This document shows positions 1-9,626 of a stretch of DNA of 64,000 bases, one piece after another; within the stretch, counting starts at the first letter, position 1, and each line of letters opens with the position of its first letter. The DNA is taken from assembly GCA_016285455.1 (NCBI GenBank), contig JAEEQS010000002.1:248001-312000 (forward strand). The letters run 5' to 3'. A program made the position numbers and the translations under genes. Source of the stretch: Bacteroidales bacterium (GTDB lineage Bacteria > Bacteroidota > Bacteroidia > Bacteroidales > UBA932). The notes under the pieces are model-generated. The model saw only the letters and a program-made list of their open reading frames with translations. It was not told the DNA's origin and ran no database searches.

Positions 1-375
1 TGAAAGATAGAGCACACAAGCTTCCTTTACTCTGAAATAGTTGCACATCTGGCTGAAATTCATCATAAAGCAATCGTTGATAGCCTTGCTCAGATAATTG
101 CGGTTGGTGCCAACAGCCTTTGAAAGGTCAGCGATTCTTAGTTGGGAGTTAAGATAGAGCTTCTTGGCCTCCATAACGTGAGCGGCCTTGCTTGCAATGT
201 AGAATAAATCGTTGCTTTCGTAAAGCAGAGAAGAATCTTCCGCGTAATGCTTATAAGTTTTTCTGGCGCGGATGGATTTGCGTCCGATTTTTTTGCGCAG
301 TTTCCTGGCGCGGGAGACAAGCCATAATGTCAAAACGGTCTGGGCGATGATAAGAACCAATGCAATAGTGTTCAT
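1..375 (-). CDS. AraC-type transcriptional regulator with N-terminal membrane anchor, partial (runs off left edge)
   Basis: The first 125 codons are visible; the 3' end lies outside the window. Residues about 4-20 form a hydrophobic segment (IALVLIIAQTVLTLWLV) followed by a Lys/Arg-rich stretch, so a membrane anchor with the rest in the cytoplasm is likely. From about residue 80 the sequence matches the first helix-turn-helix of AraC/XylS DNA-binding domains as found in Bacteroidetes (LRIADLSKAVGTNRNYLSKA). The ATG is at 375. A two-box promoter lies at 408-438 and a pair of palindromes at 469-510. Single-anchor AraC proteins are less usual than soluble ones; the ligand and targets are unknown. 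The family call is firm, the anchor is inferred from hydrophobicity. Confidence 0.8.
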   Translation of the reverse strand, partial: MNTIALVLIIAQTVLTLWLVSRARKLRKKIGRKSIRARKTYKHYAEDSSLLYESNDLFYIASKAAHVMEAKKLYLNSQLRIADLSKAVGTNRNYLSKAINDCFMMNFSQMCNYFRVKEACVLYLS

Positions 376-407
376 AGTGCTTCGTTATTTCGCGCGGAAA
401 GAAAGCA

Positions 408-438
408 CAAAAATAACGGCAGTAACAGGCCTCCCAAA
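408..438 (-). promoter_or_regulatory. Bacteroidetes-type promoter for the AraC-like gene
   Basis: On the minus strand the -33 element TTTG (435-438) is followed after 19 bases by the -7 element TATTTTTG (408-415), a full match to the TTTG/TAnnTTTG consensus. Transcription would start near 401, about 26 bases before the ATG at 375. Confidence 0.75.
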
Positions 439-468
439 AGCCTGAACCACAATTGCATCAAACTATTT

Positions 469-510
469 TACGATTCTGGAATCGTACGAAATTACAATTC
501 CAGGATTGTA
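469..510. promoter_or_regulatory. Two tandem 18-bp palindromes, probable operator pair
   Basis: TACGATTCTGGAATCGTA at 469-486 is a perfect palindrome (8+2+8). TACAATTCCAGGATTGTA at 493-510 has the same design with one mismatched pair. Their centres are 24 bp apart. They sit 31 bp upstream of the -33 box of the AraC-like gene and just past the stop codon of the yitT gene at 521. A two-base loop and no T-run argue against a terminator. The position suits an activator or autoregulator site; the binding protein is unknown. Confidence 0.6.
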
Positions 511-520
511 CAAAAATTGG

Positions 521-1453
521 CTATTTGCCTATCTGCTGGAAGCCTCTTCCCCATACTCCGGTAACCGGAGCCATAGAGATGAAAGAGTCTTTGTCTATCT
601 CCCTGATCAGGTTGTGAATCTTGCCTACCTCGGTCTTGTGGATAAGAACCATCAGCATTTTGCTCTCGCTTCTGGTATACCATCCTTCTCCCGTAAGAAC
701 CGTAACACCACGCCCCATTTCTTGGGTAATGATATCCGCAATCTTTTCATAATTCTTGGAGAATATGAATACCTGCACGCTCTGGCGGCTGCCGGCTACC
801 ATCATATCCACAATCTGAGAGCAGGAAGCAATCAGCATATAGCCGTAAAGAACTGTTGCAAGCCTCATTCCCCAGGTTTCTGTGCCGATGACATTTCCGG
901 CGGCATCTGTAATTTCCTTTGCCGGAATGAAAAGCGAGCAGGCAATTATTACAAGATCCATATAGAGAATCATCCTGCCCGGGGCAATGTTGTGGTATTT
1001 GGCAACCATAAGAGCCACAATGTCTGTTCCTCCGGTGCTTCCGCCCTGGGAGAAGCTGATGCCGATTCCCACGCCGCTCATCACGCCTCCGAATATTGCG
1101 CTGAGGAGTTTTCCGTTAGATATGGCTATCTCGTTGATAAAATCCTGAGGGATGAACTGGGGCACAAACTGGAAGAAAAGCGTGGATGCAACAATAGCAT
1201 AAACTGTCTTTGCCCCAAAGCCTTTTCCAAGAACCTTCAGCGCAATAAGCAGCAGTACAATGTTGATGGAAAAGTATGTTATGGAAATTGGCACTCCAAA
1301 GGCATAGAGTATGATAGAAGAGATACCTGAAACTCCGCCGCCAACAAGGTTGTTGGGAATCAGAAATATGCACCATCCCATCACATAGCACAGAAGGCCC
1401 AGCGTAATAATCACATAGGCCTTGATTCCGCCCAGAATTTTTCTTGTATTCAT
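521..1453 (-). CDS. YitT family membrane protein (DUF161/DUF2179), copy 1
   Basis: This 310-residue protein has the YitT layout: about five to six hydrophobic segments in the first 215 residues, the conserved GGSTGGTDI loop near residues 136-144, and a soluble C-terminal DUF2179 domain from about residue 223 (SVQVFIFSKNYEKIADII) to the end. The family's function is not firmly established; transport has been suggested. It follows its paralogue at 1460-2428 by 6 bases and is the last gene of a tightly packed minus-strand run that includes leuS. The start is the only early ATG and precedes the first hydrophobic helix. The two copies are clearly diverged, so the duplication is not recent. Confidence 0.9.
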   Translation of the reverse strand: MNTRKILGGIKAYVIITLGLLCYVMGWCIFLIPNNLVGGGVSGISSIILYAFGVPISITYFSINIVLLLIALKVLGKGFGAKTVYAIVASTLFFQFVPQFIPQDFINEIAISNGKLLSAIFGGVMSGVGIGISFSQGGSTGGTDIVALMVAKYHNIAPGRMILYMDLVIIACSLFIPAKEITDAAGNVIGTETWGMRLATVLYGYMLIASCSQIVDMMVAGSRQSVQVFIFSKNYEKIADIITQEMGRGVTVLTGEGWYTRSESKMLMVLIHKTEVGKIHNLIREIDKDSFISMAPVTGVWGRGFQQIGK

Positions 1454-1459
1454 AATGCT

Positions 1460-2428
1460 TTAACTGTCAATCCATTTGAGAAGCCTCTTGAGACGGTTCT
1501 CCTGGCTTTTCTTCTGTTTGCCCTTGATTTCGGCAAAGCCCAGGCCATAGACAGAAGACAAGTTGGAAACGGAAATGAAAGCCTTAGGGTCAACCGCCTT
1601 TACGGCCTGCGTGATGTCTTTGAGCTGATGCTTTCTGGAAACCACTATCAGCACTTTGCCTTCCTGCTTTGAATACCACCCCACGGAGTCAAGTGCTGTA
1701 ACTCCTCTATTCTGCTCGTTCATAAGAGTATCGGCCACTTCCTGATACTTCTTGGAGAAGATAATGACCTGAACGCTCTGCGTGCTTCCTGTAAGAATAA
1801 GGTCCACCATATAAGAGAAGGCTATGGTGAAAATGTAACCGAAAATCACATCGCTCAGATGCTTGTCCGGAAGCAGGATTATGGAAGCTACAATGCAGAA
1901 GTCGCTGTACATAAAAACCTTTCCTGGAGAAATGTCTTTGTACTTGTTTATTATCAGAGCCAGGATATCCGTTCCGCCCGTACTTCCGTTGCGCTTGAAT
2001 ATCAAGGCAATACCTGCTGCACAAAGGAAACCTCCTATTATCGGATTCACAAGATATCTCAGCGATGCCTGTGGACTGTCCACGGGAATGGTGTTCATCC
2101 CTATGTCATAAATCCACTGGATCTTTGGAAGGATTGCAAAAAACAAGGTGGACAGGATGATGCTGTAAATTGTCTTGAATCCAAAGCCTCTTCCCAGAAC
2201 AATAGTGCCTATGACAAGAAGAGCTGCATTTATGGTTCCGAAGAAAACCGGAATAGGAATGCCCGTTGCGTAGTTGAGCACGGTGCAAAGTCCCACCAGG
2301 CCACCGCCGGAAATTCCCGTGGGAACCACAAAGGCCTGCCACGAAAAGGTGTAGGCAAATACACCTATCGTAATCAAGATGTAATCCAATACAAGTTTCT
2401 TTACGGAAACGTTCTTCTTGTCCGGCAT
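1460..2428 (-). CDS. YitT family membrane protein (DUF161/DUF2179), copy 2
   Basis: At 322 residues this is a paralogue of the next gene downstream. It has the GSTGGTDIL motif near residue 150, several membrane segments before residue 215, and the DUF2179 domain after about residue 220 (SVQVIIFSKKYQEVADTLM). A short Lys/Arg-rich tail (KGKQKKSQENRLKRLLKW) is not shared with copy 1. The gene starts 5 bases after the leuS stop codon, so it is very likely cotranscribed with leuS. A two-gene yitT pair suggests either different substrates or a heteromeric assembly; neither can be decided from the sequence. Confidence 0.9.
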   Translation of the reverse strand: MPDKKNVSVKKLVLDYILITIGVFAYTFSWQAFVVPTGISGGGLVGLCTVLNYATGIPIPVFFGTINAALLVIGTIVLGRGFGFKTIYSIILSTLFFAILPKIQWIYDIGMNTIPVDSPQASLRYLVNPIIGGFLCAAGIALIFKRNGSTGGTDILALIINKYKDISPGKVFMYSDFCIVASIILLPDKHLSDVIFGYIFTIAFSYMVDLILTGSTQSVQVIIFSKKYQEVADTLMNEQNRGVTALDSVGWYSKQEGKVLIVVSRKHQLKDITQAVKAVDPKAFISVSNLSSVYGLGFAEIKGKQKKSQENRLKRLLKWIDS

Positions 2429-2433
2429 AACGT

Positions 2434-5229
2434 CTAAAACACTATGTTGATGATTCTTCCGGGAACCACAATAACTTTCTTTACAGGACCGGTCAGATAC
2501 TTGGCTGTTTCCGGAGCCGCCAGAACTGCCTTCTCTGCCTCTCCCTTTGATACGGTCTTTGAAAGCGTTATCTTGAATCTTGTCTTGCCGTTAAAAGAAA
2601 CCGGATAGTCAAAGGTATCTTCCCTTGTGAATTCAGGATGGTACATCGGGAAGACCGCAAATGAAACGCTCTCTTTATGGCCGCTCATCTGCCAAAGTTC
2701 CTCAGCGATGTGAGGGGCAAACGGGCTGAGCAGAATAATCATCGGCTCCAGTATCTTGCGCTTGTTGCACTTGAGGGCTCCAAGTTCGTTGGTCGCAACC
2801 ATAAAGGCGGAAACGGATGTGTTGTAGGAGAAAGTCTCTATGTCTGTCTCCACCTTGTTAATCAGCTTGTGGAGAATCTTCAGTTCTGCCGGAGTAGGAT
2901 CGTCATCGCTGAGGCAGAAATCTCCAAGGCCTTCCCCGCCGCCGAAGAACAGTCTCCAGAATTTCTTCAGGAAGCGGTGTACTCCGTCTATTCCCTTGGT
3001 ATCCCAAGGCTTAGACATCTCAACAGGGCCCAGGAACATCTCGTAAAGTCGGAGAGTGTCTGCTCCGTAGTCGTTGCAGATGTTGTCCGGATTTACCACG
3101 TTGAACATAGACTTGGACATCTTCTCAATTGCCCATCCGCAGATGTATTCCCCGTCTTCCAGAATGAACTCGGCGGTCTCGAACTCAGGCCTCCATTTCT
3201 TGAAAGCCTCTATATCCAGCTTGTCGTTATAGACAATGTTCACGTCCACGTGGATTTCTGTTGTGTCGTATTTGTCTTTCAGGCCGCAGGATACAAAGGT
3301 GTTGGTATTCTTGATTCTGTAAACAAAGTTTGAACGGCCCTGTATCATTCCCTGGTTGACCAGTTTCTTGAACGGCTCCTTCTCGCAGACATATCCCAGA
3401 TCATACAGGAATTTGTTCCAGAAGCGGGAGTAAATCAGGTGGCCTGTAGCGTGCTCTGTTCCTCCAACATAGAGATCCACGTTTCTCCAGTAATGGTCTG
3501 CCTCCGTGCTTACAAGAGCCTCGTTGTTGTGAGGATCCATATATCTGAGATAGTAGGCGCTGCTGCCTGCAAAGCCAGGCATAGTGCTCTTTTCCAGAGG
3601 ATAGCCGTTGTAGTTCCAGTCCTTGGCATTGGCCAGAGGAGGTTCTCCCGTGGCTGAAGGCTTGAACGATTCTATTTCCGGCAATTCCAGAGGAAGCTCG
3701 CTTTCAGGAAGCGGGGTTGCAATTCCGTCTTTGTAGCAAATCGGGAATGGTTCTCCCCAATATCTCTGGCGGGAGAAAATGGCATCGCGGAGCCTGTAAT
3801 TGATTGTCCTGTGCCCTATCCCCAGCCTTTCAACTTCCTCTATGGCAGCAGGTATTGCCTCCTTCACGCTCATTCCTGTGAGGAAGCCGCTGTTTATCAT
3901 AGTTCCTTCCTTGGCATCGAAACTTTCCTCGGAGACATCGCAACCTTCAATCAGCGGAACTATCTTCAGGCCGAACTTCTTTGCAAAGGCATAGTCTCTG
4001 CTGTCGTGAGCCGGAACAGCCATAATCGCTCCTGTTCCGTAGCCTGCCAAGACATATTCCGCTATCCAAACCGGAACCTTTTCCTGAGTAAACGGATTCA
4101 CTGCCCAGGAGCCAGAGAATACACCGGTAACGGATTTTGTCTCAGCAATCCTTTCCCTTTCGGTCTTTTTCTTTACCTGCTTAATGTATTCGTCCACAGC
4201 CTCTTTCTGGCTTTCAGTGGTAAGAAGCTCAACCCAGTCGCTTTCAGGAGCAACCACCATAAATGTCACTCCAAAAACGGTATCGGCACGCGTTGTGAAA
4301 ATCTCCATATCGTATTCACGGTCGAACTTGCTGCCGTCTGCGGGATCAGGATTGATGACCTTGAACACCATCTCGGCTCCGTAAGAACGCCCTATCCAGT
4401 TGCGCTGCATCTCCTTGAGGGCATCGCTCCACTCTAGGCTCTCCAGATCGTCCAGAAGTCTTCCTGCATAGGCAGAAACCCTCAGCTGCCACTGTTTCAT
4501 CTTCTTCTGCTCCACCGGATAGCCGCCGCGTACAGAAAGCCCTTCCTTCACCTCGTCGTTTGCCAGCACGGTTCCCAGAGCCGGGCACCAGTTGACAGAG
4601 GTTTCTCCCTGATATGCAATTCTATACTGCATCAGTATGTCCGCCTTCTCCTTCTCTGAAAAGCCTTTCCACTGCTCGGCGTCAAACTCAGGAACAGTGC
4701 CGCAGGCTGCCTTCACCTTCTTGTTGCCTTCTTCCTCAAAACGGGAAATAAGCTCAGCGATAGGCTCCGCGGAGTCTGTCTGAGTGTTGTACCAGCTGTC
4801 GAACATTTTCAGGAACGCCCACTGGGTCCACTTGTAATATTCGGGATCACAAGTCTTTACTTCCCTATCCCAATCGAAAGAGAAACCAAGTCTGTCTAGC
4901 TGGCTGCGGTAGCGGTCTATGTTGGCCATAGTGGTGATATGCGGATGCTGCCCAGTCTGAATGGCATATTGCTCTGCAGGAAGTCCGAAAGCGTCGTAAC
5001 CCATCGGATGCAGGACATTGAATCCCCTCAGCCTCTTGTACCTTGAATAAATGTCACTGGCAATGTATCCTAGAGGATGGCCCACGTGCAGTCCTGCTCC
5101 TGAAGGGTAAGGGAACATATCCAGAACATAATACTTAGGCATAGAAGGATCCGTCTTGGCTGCAAATGTTTTGTTTTCAGCCCAATACTTTTGCCACTTG
5201 GCTTCAATTTCGTTGAACTTGTAATCCAT
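2434..5229 (-). CDS. leuS: leucine--tRNA ligase
   Basis: Class Ia aminoacyl-tRNA synthetase that charges tRNA-Leu, 931 residues. The HIGH-type motif HVGHPLGY is at about residues 48-55, the CP1 editing domain is present ([12 protein letters not shown], and AVPAHDSRD containing the conserved editing Asp), and the KMSKS motif is intact near residue 700. A C-terminal anticodon-binding domain follows. The reading frame can be extended to a TTG at 5241, but the ATG at 5229 gives the usual family N terminus ([12 protein letters not shown]) and is preferred. It lies 22 bases after the M28/TonB gene stop and 5 bases before yitT copy 2. Confidence 0.97.
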   Translation of the reverse strand: MDYKFNEIEAKWQKYWAENKTFAAKTDPSMPKYYVLDMFPYPSGAGLHVGHPLGYIASDIYSRYKRLRGFNVLHPMGYDAFGLPAEQYAIQTGQHPHITTMANIDRYRSQLDRLGFSFDWDREVKTCDPEYYKWTQWAFLKMFDSWYNTQTDSAEPIAELISRFEEEGNKKVKAACGTVPEFDAEQWKGFSEKEKADILMQYRIAYQGETSVNWCPALGTVLANDEVKEGLSVRGGYPVEQKKMKQWQLRVSAYAGRLLDDLESLEWSDALKEMQRNWIGRSYGAEMVFKVINPDPADGSKFDREYDMEIFTTRADTVFGVTFMVVAPESDWVELLTTESQKEAVDEYIKQVKKKTERERIAETKSVTGVFSGSWAVNPFTQEKVPVWIAEYVLAGYGTGAIMAVPAHDSRDYAFAKKFGLKIVPLIEGCDVSEESFDAKEGTMINSGFLTGMSVKEAIPAAIEEVERLGIGHRTINYRLRDAIFSRQRYWGEPFPICYKDGIATPLPESELPLELPEIESFKPSATGEPPLANAKDWNYNGYPLEKSTMPGFAGSSAYYLRYMDPHNNEALVSTEADHYWRNVDLYVGGTEHATGHLIYSRFWNKFLYDLGYVCEKEPFKKLVNQGMIQGRSNFVYRIKNTNTFVSCGLKDKYDTTEIHVDVNIVYNDKLDIEAFKKWRPEFETAEFILEDGEYICGWAIEKMSKSMFNVVNPDNICNDYGADTLRLYEMFLGPVEMSKPWDTKGIDGVHRFLKKFWRLFFGGGEGLGDFCLSDDDPTPAELKILHKLINKVETDIETFSYNTSVSAFMVATNELGALKCNKRKILEPMIILLSPFAPHIAEELWQMSGHKESVSFAVFPMYHPEFTREDTFDYPVSFNGKTRFKITLSKTVSKGEAEKAVLAAPETAKYLTGPVKKVIVVPGRIINIVF

Positions 5230-5251
5230 TTTATCTTTCAAATAATCTTTT

Positions 5252-6604
5252 CTATCTGTTAAATCCCACTTTGCCTCCCTGCGTCAGCTTGAATTCCACT
5301 GCAATGGAAATCTTCACCGGAACTTTCTTGCCGCCTATCTGGGCAGGATTCCATTTTGGAGATGCCTTTATCACCTTGAGAACTTCGGCATCTATTTCAT
5401 CGCTGAGGCCGGAGGTTATCTTCACTTCTTTTACCTTTCCGTCTTTATCCACCACAAACTCAGAGATCACCGTTCCCTCCGTATGAGCGGCAATTGCGCG
5501 TTCAGGATATTTCACATACTTGTATACCCAGTCTTTCAGGAAAGTTCTCTCATCTCCCTTGAAGAAGGATGCTCTCTTGTCCACCTCAAGCTGGCTGTAG
5601 ATGCGGTCGTAGGAATCAGAATCTTCTGTCTCCTGTTTTTCGAAGCTGTCCTTTGAAGCCAGCGTAAGAGCGTAGGAATAAATGAATTCCACCGCCTGGG
5701 CCATCTGCACATAGTCCAGCACCTGAGGAGTGTCGTGGATGGTTCCTCTCACCGGGCTGTCTCCAGTGGTAAATAGCGTGAATGGAATATCTTCTGAGTG
5801 GAAATTGCGGTAATCCGCCGGCAGCGGTTCCTGCTCCGCAATCTTTACGCTCAGAGAGAACGGCAGTTGTTCCACGGTGAAGATATCTTTTAATATATGC
5901 TTGTCTGGCAGGCCGATAAACGCCTGGAAAGTATTCGGGCCGCTGTCTCTTCCCAAGCAGTTTACATCAACCATAAATTTGATTTTGTCTTTGTCTGCAA
6001 ACGAGCGGTTGAGGAAGTACCAGCTTCCGGCCTGGGAGAAATTCCCCGATCCGAAGAAAGCAATCAGCACAGGACGGCGGAACATAAACTTGTTCTCCGC
6101 AATCATCTTTGCCACTTGCATCAAGACAGCCGTTCCACTGGCGTTGGAATATGCTCCGGGGAGAACTCTCTCCTGATGCACTCCGTTGACAGTCAGGCTC
6201 TCAAAGCCTGGACCGTCTAGTTGCGTTCCCAGAAGAATAAACTCTCCGGCAAACTTGGAATCATATCCAGGAATAATTCCAACAATGTTTCTGGAATGAA
6301 GAGTATCGCCTGTGGCGGGGTTTGCAATGAGGAAATCATCTCCGTCTACAGGAGAAAGCATCATCGCGCCTATGTTCTGCATAAATTCATAGACGTGAGT
6401 GGCAGCGGCCTTTTCACCTTCAGATCCGGCTCCCCTTCCCTTCAGTGCATCTGAAGTCAGGAATGCTACTTCTTTTTTCAGCGAGTCACTAATGTTCCTC
6501 GGCAATGAAGGACGAACCCCGCCTATGTTCTGGGCAAAGACGCTGCCTCCTCCCGCAAGAAGCAGGCAGGCCAGGCAGAGCAATGCTTTTCCGATACGCT
6601 TCAT
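5252..6604 (-). CDS. secreted M28-like (probable pseudopeptidase) domain fused to TonB C-terminal domain
   Basis: A signal peptide (residues about 1-25, cut after FAQ) is followed by an M28-type aminopeptidase fold ([17 protein letters not shown] onward). The metal site is degenerate. The HxD position reads QLD, the ADDNASG loop reads AYSNASG, and the EE pair before the GS-helix reads GN; only the later Asp (MVDVNCLG) and His (GTIHDTP) remain. About the last 85 residues form a TonB C-terminal domain ([20 protein letters not shown]). The protein has 450 residues. The ATG at 6604 is preferred over an upstream TTG because it begins the signal peptide. It lies between gcvT and leuS with gaps of 10 and 22 bases. 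A binding or scaffolding role is inferred; catalysis looks unlikely. Confidence 0.8.
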   Translation of the reverse strand: MKRIGKALLCLACLLLAGGGSVFAQNIGGVRPSLPRNISDSLKKEVAFLTSDALKGRGAGSEGEKAAATHVYEFMQNIGAMMLSPVDGDDFLIANPATGDTLHSRNIVGIIPGYDSKFAGEFILLGTQLDGPGFESLTVNGVHQERVLPGAYSNASGTAVLMQVAKMIAENKFMFRRPVLIAFFGSGNFSQAGSWYFLNRSFADKDKIKFMVDVNCLGRDSGPNTFQAFIGLPDKHILKDIFTVEQLPFSLSVKIAEQEPLPADYRNFHSEDIPFTLFTTGDSPVRGTIHDTPQVLDYVQMAQAVEFIYSYALTLASKDSFEKQETEDSDSYDRIYSQLEVDKRASFFKGDERTFLKDWVYKYVKYPERAIAAHTEGTVISEFVVDKDGKVKEVKITSGLSDEIDAEVLKVIKASPKWNPAQIGGKKVPVKISIAVEFKLTQGGKVGFNR

Positions 6605-6614
6605 CTTTCCCAAA

Positions 6615-7721
6615 TTAACCCTTGTAGAACGGAGGTCTTACTACAACGGCTTTCAGAAGCCTATCGCGGACCTTGATATAAATCTCGGTATCAAGCTTGT
6701 ACAAAGGAGCCTCCACATAACCCATTCCTATAGGGCGAGCGCAGCAAGGAGTGAGGCTTCCGCTGGTAACGTGGCCAATCACCCTGCCTTCTGCGTTGCA
6801 AATCTCGTATCCGTGGCGAGGCACTCCCTTGTCTATCAGCTCAAAGCCGCAAAGCCTTCTCTTCAGGCCCTCAGCCTTCTGCTTGAGCATATAGTCCTTG
6901 TCTACAAAGTCTCCCTTAACATCGTTGAACTTGGTTATCCATCCAAGATTAGCCTCAAGCGGAGAGGTTGAATCGTCGATGTCGTTGCCATAGAGGCAGA
7001 AGCCCATCTCCAGACGGAGAGTGTCGCGGCATCCCAGTCCTGCAGGAACAATATTAAACTCCTTTCCTGCCTCAAAGATTGCGTCAAAAATCTTGAGAGC
7101 ATCCTCGTTCTTCATATAAACCTCGCATCCGCCTGCTCCAGTATAGCCTGTAGTTGAAACGATTACTTCTTTTACTCCGGCAACTTCCAGAATCTTGAAT
7201 GTATAATACTCCATACCCAGAACATCCTCCTTGCAGATCTTCTGCATAACCTTCATTGCGTTCGGACCCTGAACTGCCAGCTGGCTGATCTGGTCTGAAA
7301 TGTTGCAGAAATCAACTCCTGGAGTCAGGCCGAACTTAGGGGCATACTGGCACAGGTGAGCAAAGTCCTTGTCTATGTTGGCTGCATTAGGAACCAGCAT
7401 ATAGTTTTCAGGATCAATGCAGTAAACCAGCATATCGTCTACTATTCCGCCTTTTCCGTTAGGAAGGCAAGAGTACTGAACCTTTCCAGGGAACAGAACT
7501 GATGCGTCGTTGCTTGTTACATACTGAATGAACTTAAGCGCGTTAGGGCCCTTAACAGTAAATTCTCCCATATGGGACACGTCAAAAACTCCCACGCTCT
7601 GCCTTACGGCCAGGTGCTCTGCTCTGATTCCTGTGTATTCCAATGGCATGTTGAAACCTGCGAACGGAGTCATCTTTGCTCCCAGTTCAATGTGTTTCTG
7701 AGTATAAGCTGTTGTCTTCAT
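6615..7721 (-). CDS. gcvT: glycine cleavage system aminomethyltransferase (T protein)
   Basis: It transfers the methylene group from the aminomethyl-lipoyl H protein to tetrahydrofolate, releasing ammonia. At 368 residues it has the normal family length. Visible family features are the N-terminal [11 protein letters not shown] segment, the folate-site stretch [13 protein letters not shown], the [15 protein letters not shown] motif near residue 240, and the C-terminal barrel ([20 protein letters not shown]). The other gcv genes are not in this window. It begins a compact run with the M28/TonB, leuS and yitT genes, and I see no TAnnTTTG element in the 52 bases upstream, so it is probably read from the promoter of the preceding SPOR lipoprotein gene. 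Confidence 0.97.
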   Translation of the reverse strand: MKTTAYTQKHIELGAKMTPFAGFNMPLEYTGIRAEHLAVRQSVGVFDVSHMGEFTVKGPNALKFIQYVTSNDASVLFPGKVQYSCLPNGKGGIVDDMLVYCIDPENYMLVPNAANIDKDFAHLCQYAPKFGLTPGVDFCNISDQISQLAVQGPNAMKVMQKICKEDVLGMEYYTFKILEVAGVKEVIVSTTGYTGAGGCEVYMKNEDALKIFDAIFEAGKEFNIVPAGLGCRDTLRLEMGFCLYGNDIDDSTSPLEANLGWITKFNDVKGDFVDKDYMLKQKAEGLKRRLCGFELIDKGVPRHGYEICNAEGRVIGHVTSGSLTPCCARPIGMGYVEAPLYKLDTEIYIKVRDRLLKAVVVRPPFYKG

Positions 7722-7773
7722 AAATGTAATATCTTAATATTTATTATTCTACAATTATTCCTTTTATTCCTTT

Positions 7774-8283
7774 TTATTTCTTCTTCCAGACCCAGGCTTC
7801 CGGAGCCTTAGCGTGCGCTTGAACCAGTGCCTTGCGGGCCTCCTCCAGAGTCTCGTACCCTCCGATGGCCACATACTTGAGCCCGTTTCCGGAGAAGGCA
7901 AACGGAGTCTCCAGTATTCCCTCATTGTCTTTAAGGCTCTTGGAGACAAGCTCATCCGTCTTGAAAGCCCCTACTATAATGTAATAGGTCTTGTCCAGAC
8001 CGCTCCTTGGAGTAAGCTGCAATCCGGATCCGGTATTAACAGTATTGCTCTGCGATGGAGCTTTATTCTCGGCTTCAGAAGCAACGGCAACGCTATCTGC
8101 AACCTTCAGGCTGTCCGCTGAAACTGTCGCTGAGACGGCAGCCTCTTTCTTTGCAATCAGCTCCTTCTTCTTTGCAATGTCTTCAGATGTAGGCATATCC
8201 AGCTTTGCCCTGATCCAGTCGCAACCGGAAATCAAAGCCGCTGCAAGGGCCAAAACGGCAAGCATTTTCTTGTCCATATTCAT
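7774..8283 (-). CDS. SPOR-domain lipoprotein
   Basis: A 169-residue protein starting MNMDKKM, with a lipoprotein signal (LAVLALAAALISGC) giving a lipidated Cys near residue 20. A low-complexity linker of about 80 residues follows, then a C-terminal SPOR-like domain (YYIIVGAFKTDELVSKSL to the end). SPOR domains bind septal peptidoglycan stripped of stem peptides, so the protein is likely envelope- or division-associated. The longer frame to 8343 is rejected because a full promoter (8301-8331) lies between that start and the ATG at 8283. ATG 8277 is an alternative. gcvT follows after 52 bases. Confidence 0.85.
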   Translation of the reverse strand: MNMDKKMLAVLALAAALISGCDWIRAKLDMPTSEDIAKKKELIAKKEAAVSATVSADSLKVADSVAVASEAENKAPSQSNTVNTGSGLQLTPRSGLDKTYYIIVGAFKTDELVSKSLKDNEGILETPFAFSGNGLKYVAIGGYETLEEARKALVQAHAKAPEAWVWKKK

Positions 8284-8300
8284 ACACTGTATAAACCGGA

Positions 8301-8331
8301 CAAATTTAACAATTATTGCCGTCAAACACAA
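8301..8331 (-). promoter_or_regulatory. Bacteroidetes-type promoter for SPOR lipoprotein (and probably the gcvT-leuS run)
   Basis: On the minus strand TTG (8329-8331) is followed after 20 bases by TAAATTTG (8301-8308). The start of transcription would be near 8294, about 10 bases before the ATG at 8283. Confidence 0.65.
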
Positions 8332-8371
8332 TAAGAAACCCACTTAACCAAAATAGCATTATCTTTATGTC

Positions 8372-9601
8372 ATGAAACTGAAAAAGATATTTACGCTCAC
8401 AGTTGCAATCTCACTTGCAGCCGGAGCCTTTGCGCAAACGGAGTGGGAGTATTCTATTTGGCCTTACACGATTGACCCGGGTCCTCTGCCAAAGGCAAAG
8501 CCTTTTGAAGATGTGGATTTCTTTCTTCATCGCGATACCGTAACTATTTCTTTCATCGGCGACGTGATGCAGCACGGCGCCCAGATAGATGCTGCCCTAG
8601 TGAAAGGAGGCGGAAAGGTTCATAACTACGACAATGCTTTCAGGTTTATGGAGCCAGATTTCAAGAAGGCAGACTATATGGTTGCAAATATGGAGTTTAC
8701 GGTTGGAACCAAGCCTTATACAGGATATCCTTGCTTTTCCGCTCCGCCGCAGATTGCAGAAGCCGCCAAAAGAGCCGGCATAGACCTTTTCCTTATGGCC
8801 AACAACCACATTTGCGACAAGGGAGCAGGCGGACTGAAGAAGACGCTGGACGCCTATGAAAAACTGAATATGCCAAAGATCGGAGCCTACCGCAACAAGG
8901 CCCAGGCAGACACATCTTCTGTCATTCTGGTGGAGCTCAAGGGGATAAAATTTGCGCTTTTCAACTACACCTACGACACCAACGGCCTTCCTATTCCTGA
9001 GCCATACTATGTTAATCTCCAGGACAGTACGCAAATAAAAAAGCACATCCGCCAGGCAAAGATGATGGGAGCGGACATAATAATTGCCATGCCTCACTGG
9101 GGGATTGAATATGTGCTGGCTCCTGTTGCGGAGCAGAAAGCCTACGCCAAGATGATGTTCAGAGAAGGTGTCAACGCCATAATAGGCGGGCATCCTCACG
9201 TCCCGGAAGAAGGCTACATCTACGTGAAAAGGCATCAGGGCCCTGTGCAAAAAGATAGCGTGGAAAGAGTGCTCTTCTACTCTATGGGCAACTACATCTC
9301 CAATATGACACGCAGCGGATGGACTTCCACCGGAATGCTTATAACTCTCTCGTTTACAAGAGACAGAATAAGCGGCAAGGTCAAGATGCTTATGCCAAAA
9401 TGGAAATATACCTGGTGCTTCCGCAAGGGCCAGTATACGGAAGACTACACCGTGGTTCCGATAGAAGAATTCCTGGAAAGCGACGACTTCAAGGCGGGCG
9501 GAAAGACTACCCCGCAGCGGGAAGGCTTCAGGGCCATCGCTGAGTTCTGGCCTCAAATAGTCAAGAAAGACCTGATAAAAGTTGTTGTGAAAACAGATTA
9601 A
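8372..9601 (+). CDS. secreted CapA family protein (poly-gamma-glutamate capsule-type metallophosphatase fold)
   Basis: This 409-residue protein has a signal peptide (residues 1-21, ending AGAFA). The body matches the PGA_cap/CapA family: TISFIGDVMQHGAQ with the first metal Asp, VANMEFTVG, LMANNHICDKGAGG with the NNH signature, MPHWGIEY, and IGGHPHVPEEG. This places it in the calcineurin-like metallophosphatase superfamily. CapA-type proteins act in poly-gamma-glutamate capsule production, but no capB or capC is nearby, and many stand-alone members have no assigned substrate. It is divergent from the SPOR lipoprotein gene and 25 bases upstream of phoH. Capsule synthesis should not be assumed. 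Confidence 0.85.
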   Translation: MKLKKIFTLTVAISLAAGAFAQTEWEYSIWPYTIDPGPLPKAKPFEDVDFFLHRDTVTISFIGDVMQHGAQIDAALVKGGGKVHNYDNAFRFMEPDFKKADYMVANMEFTVGTKPYTGYPCFSAPPQIAEAAKRAGIDLFLMANNHICDKGAGGLKKTLDAYEKLNMPKIGAYRNKAQADTSSVILVELKGIKFALFNYTYDTNGLPIPEPYYVNLQDSTQIKKHIRQAKMMGADIIIAMPHWGIEYVLAPVAEQKAYAKMMFREGVNAIIGGHPHVPEEGYIYVKRHQGPVQKDSVERVLFYSMGNYISNMTRSGWTSTGMLITLSFTRDRISGKVKMLMPKWKYTWCFRKGQYTEDYTVVPIEEFLESDDFKAGGKTTPQREGFRAIAEFWPQIVKKDLIKVVVKTD

Positions 9602-9626
9602 AACAAAGAATAATCAAAGCAATTAT

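Noticed and set aside
506..1330. 274-codon open frame on the plus strand across yitT copy 1
   Set aside because: The minus strand has the conserved YitT motifs; the plus frame has none.
5230..5241. TTG start for leuS giving four more residues
   Set aside because: ATG 5229 yields the common LeuS N terminus; there is no site favouring the TTG.
8360..8367. TATCTTTA as a promoter for the CapA-like gene
   Set aside because: It lacks the final G and is only 4 bases from the ATG, leaving no room for a leader.
8597..9556. 319-codon open frame on the minus strand inside the CapA-like gene
   Set aside because: Antisense to a gene with signal peptide and CapA motifs; His/Val-rich composition typical of shadow frames.
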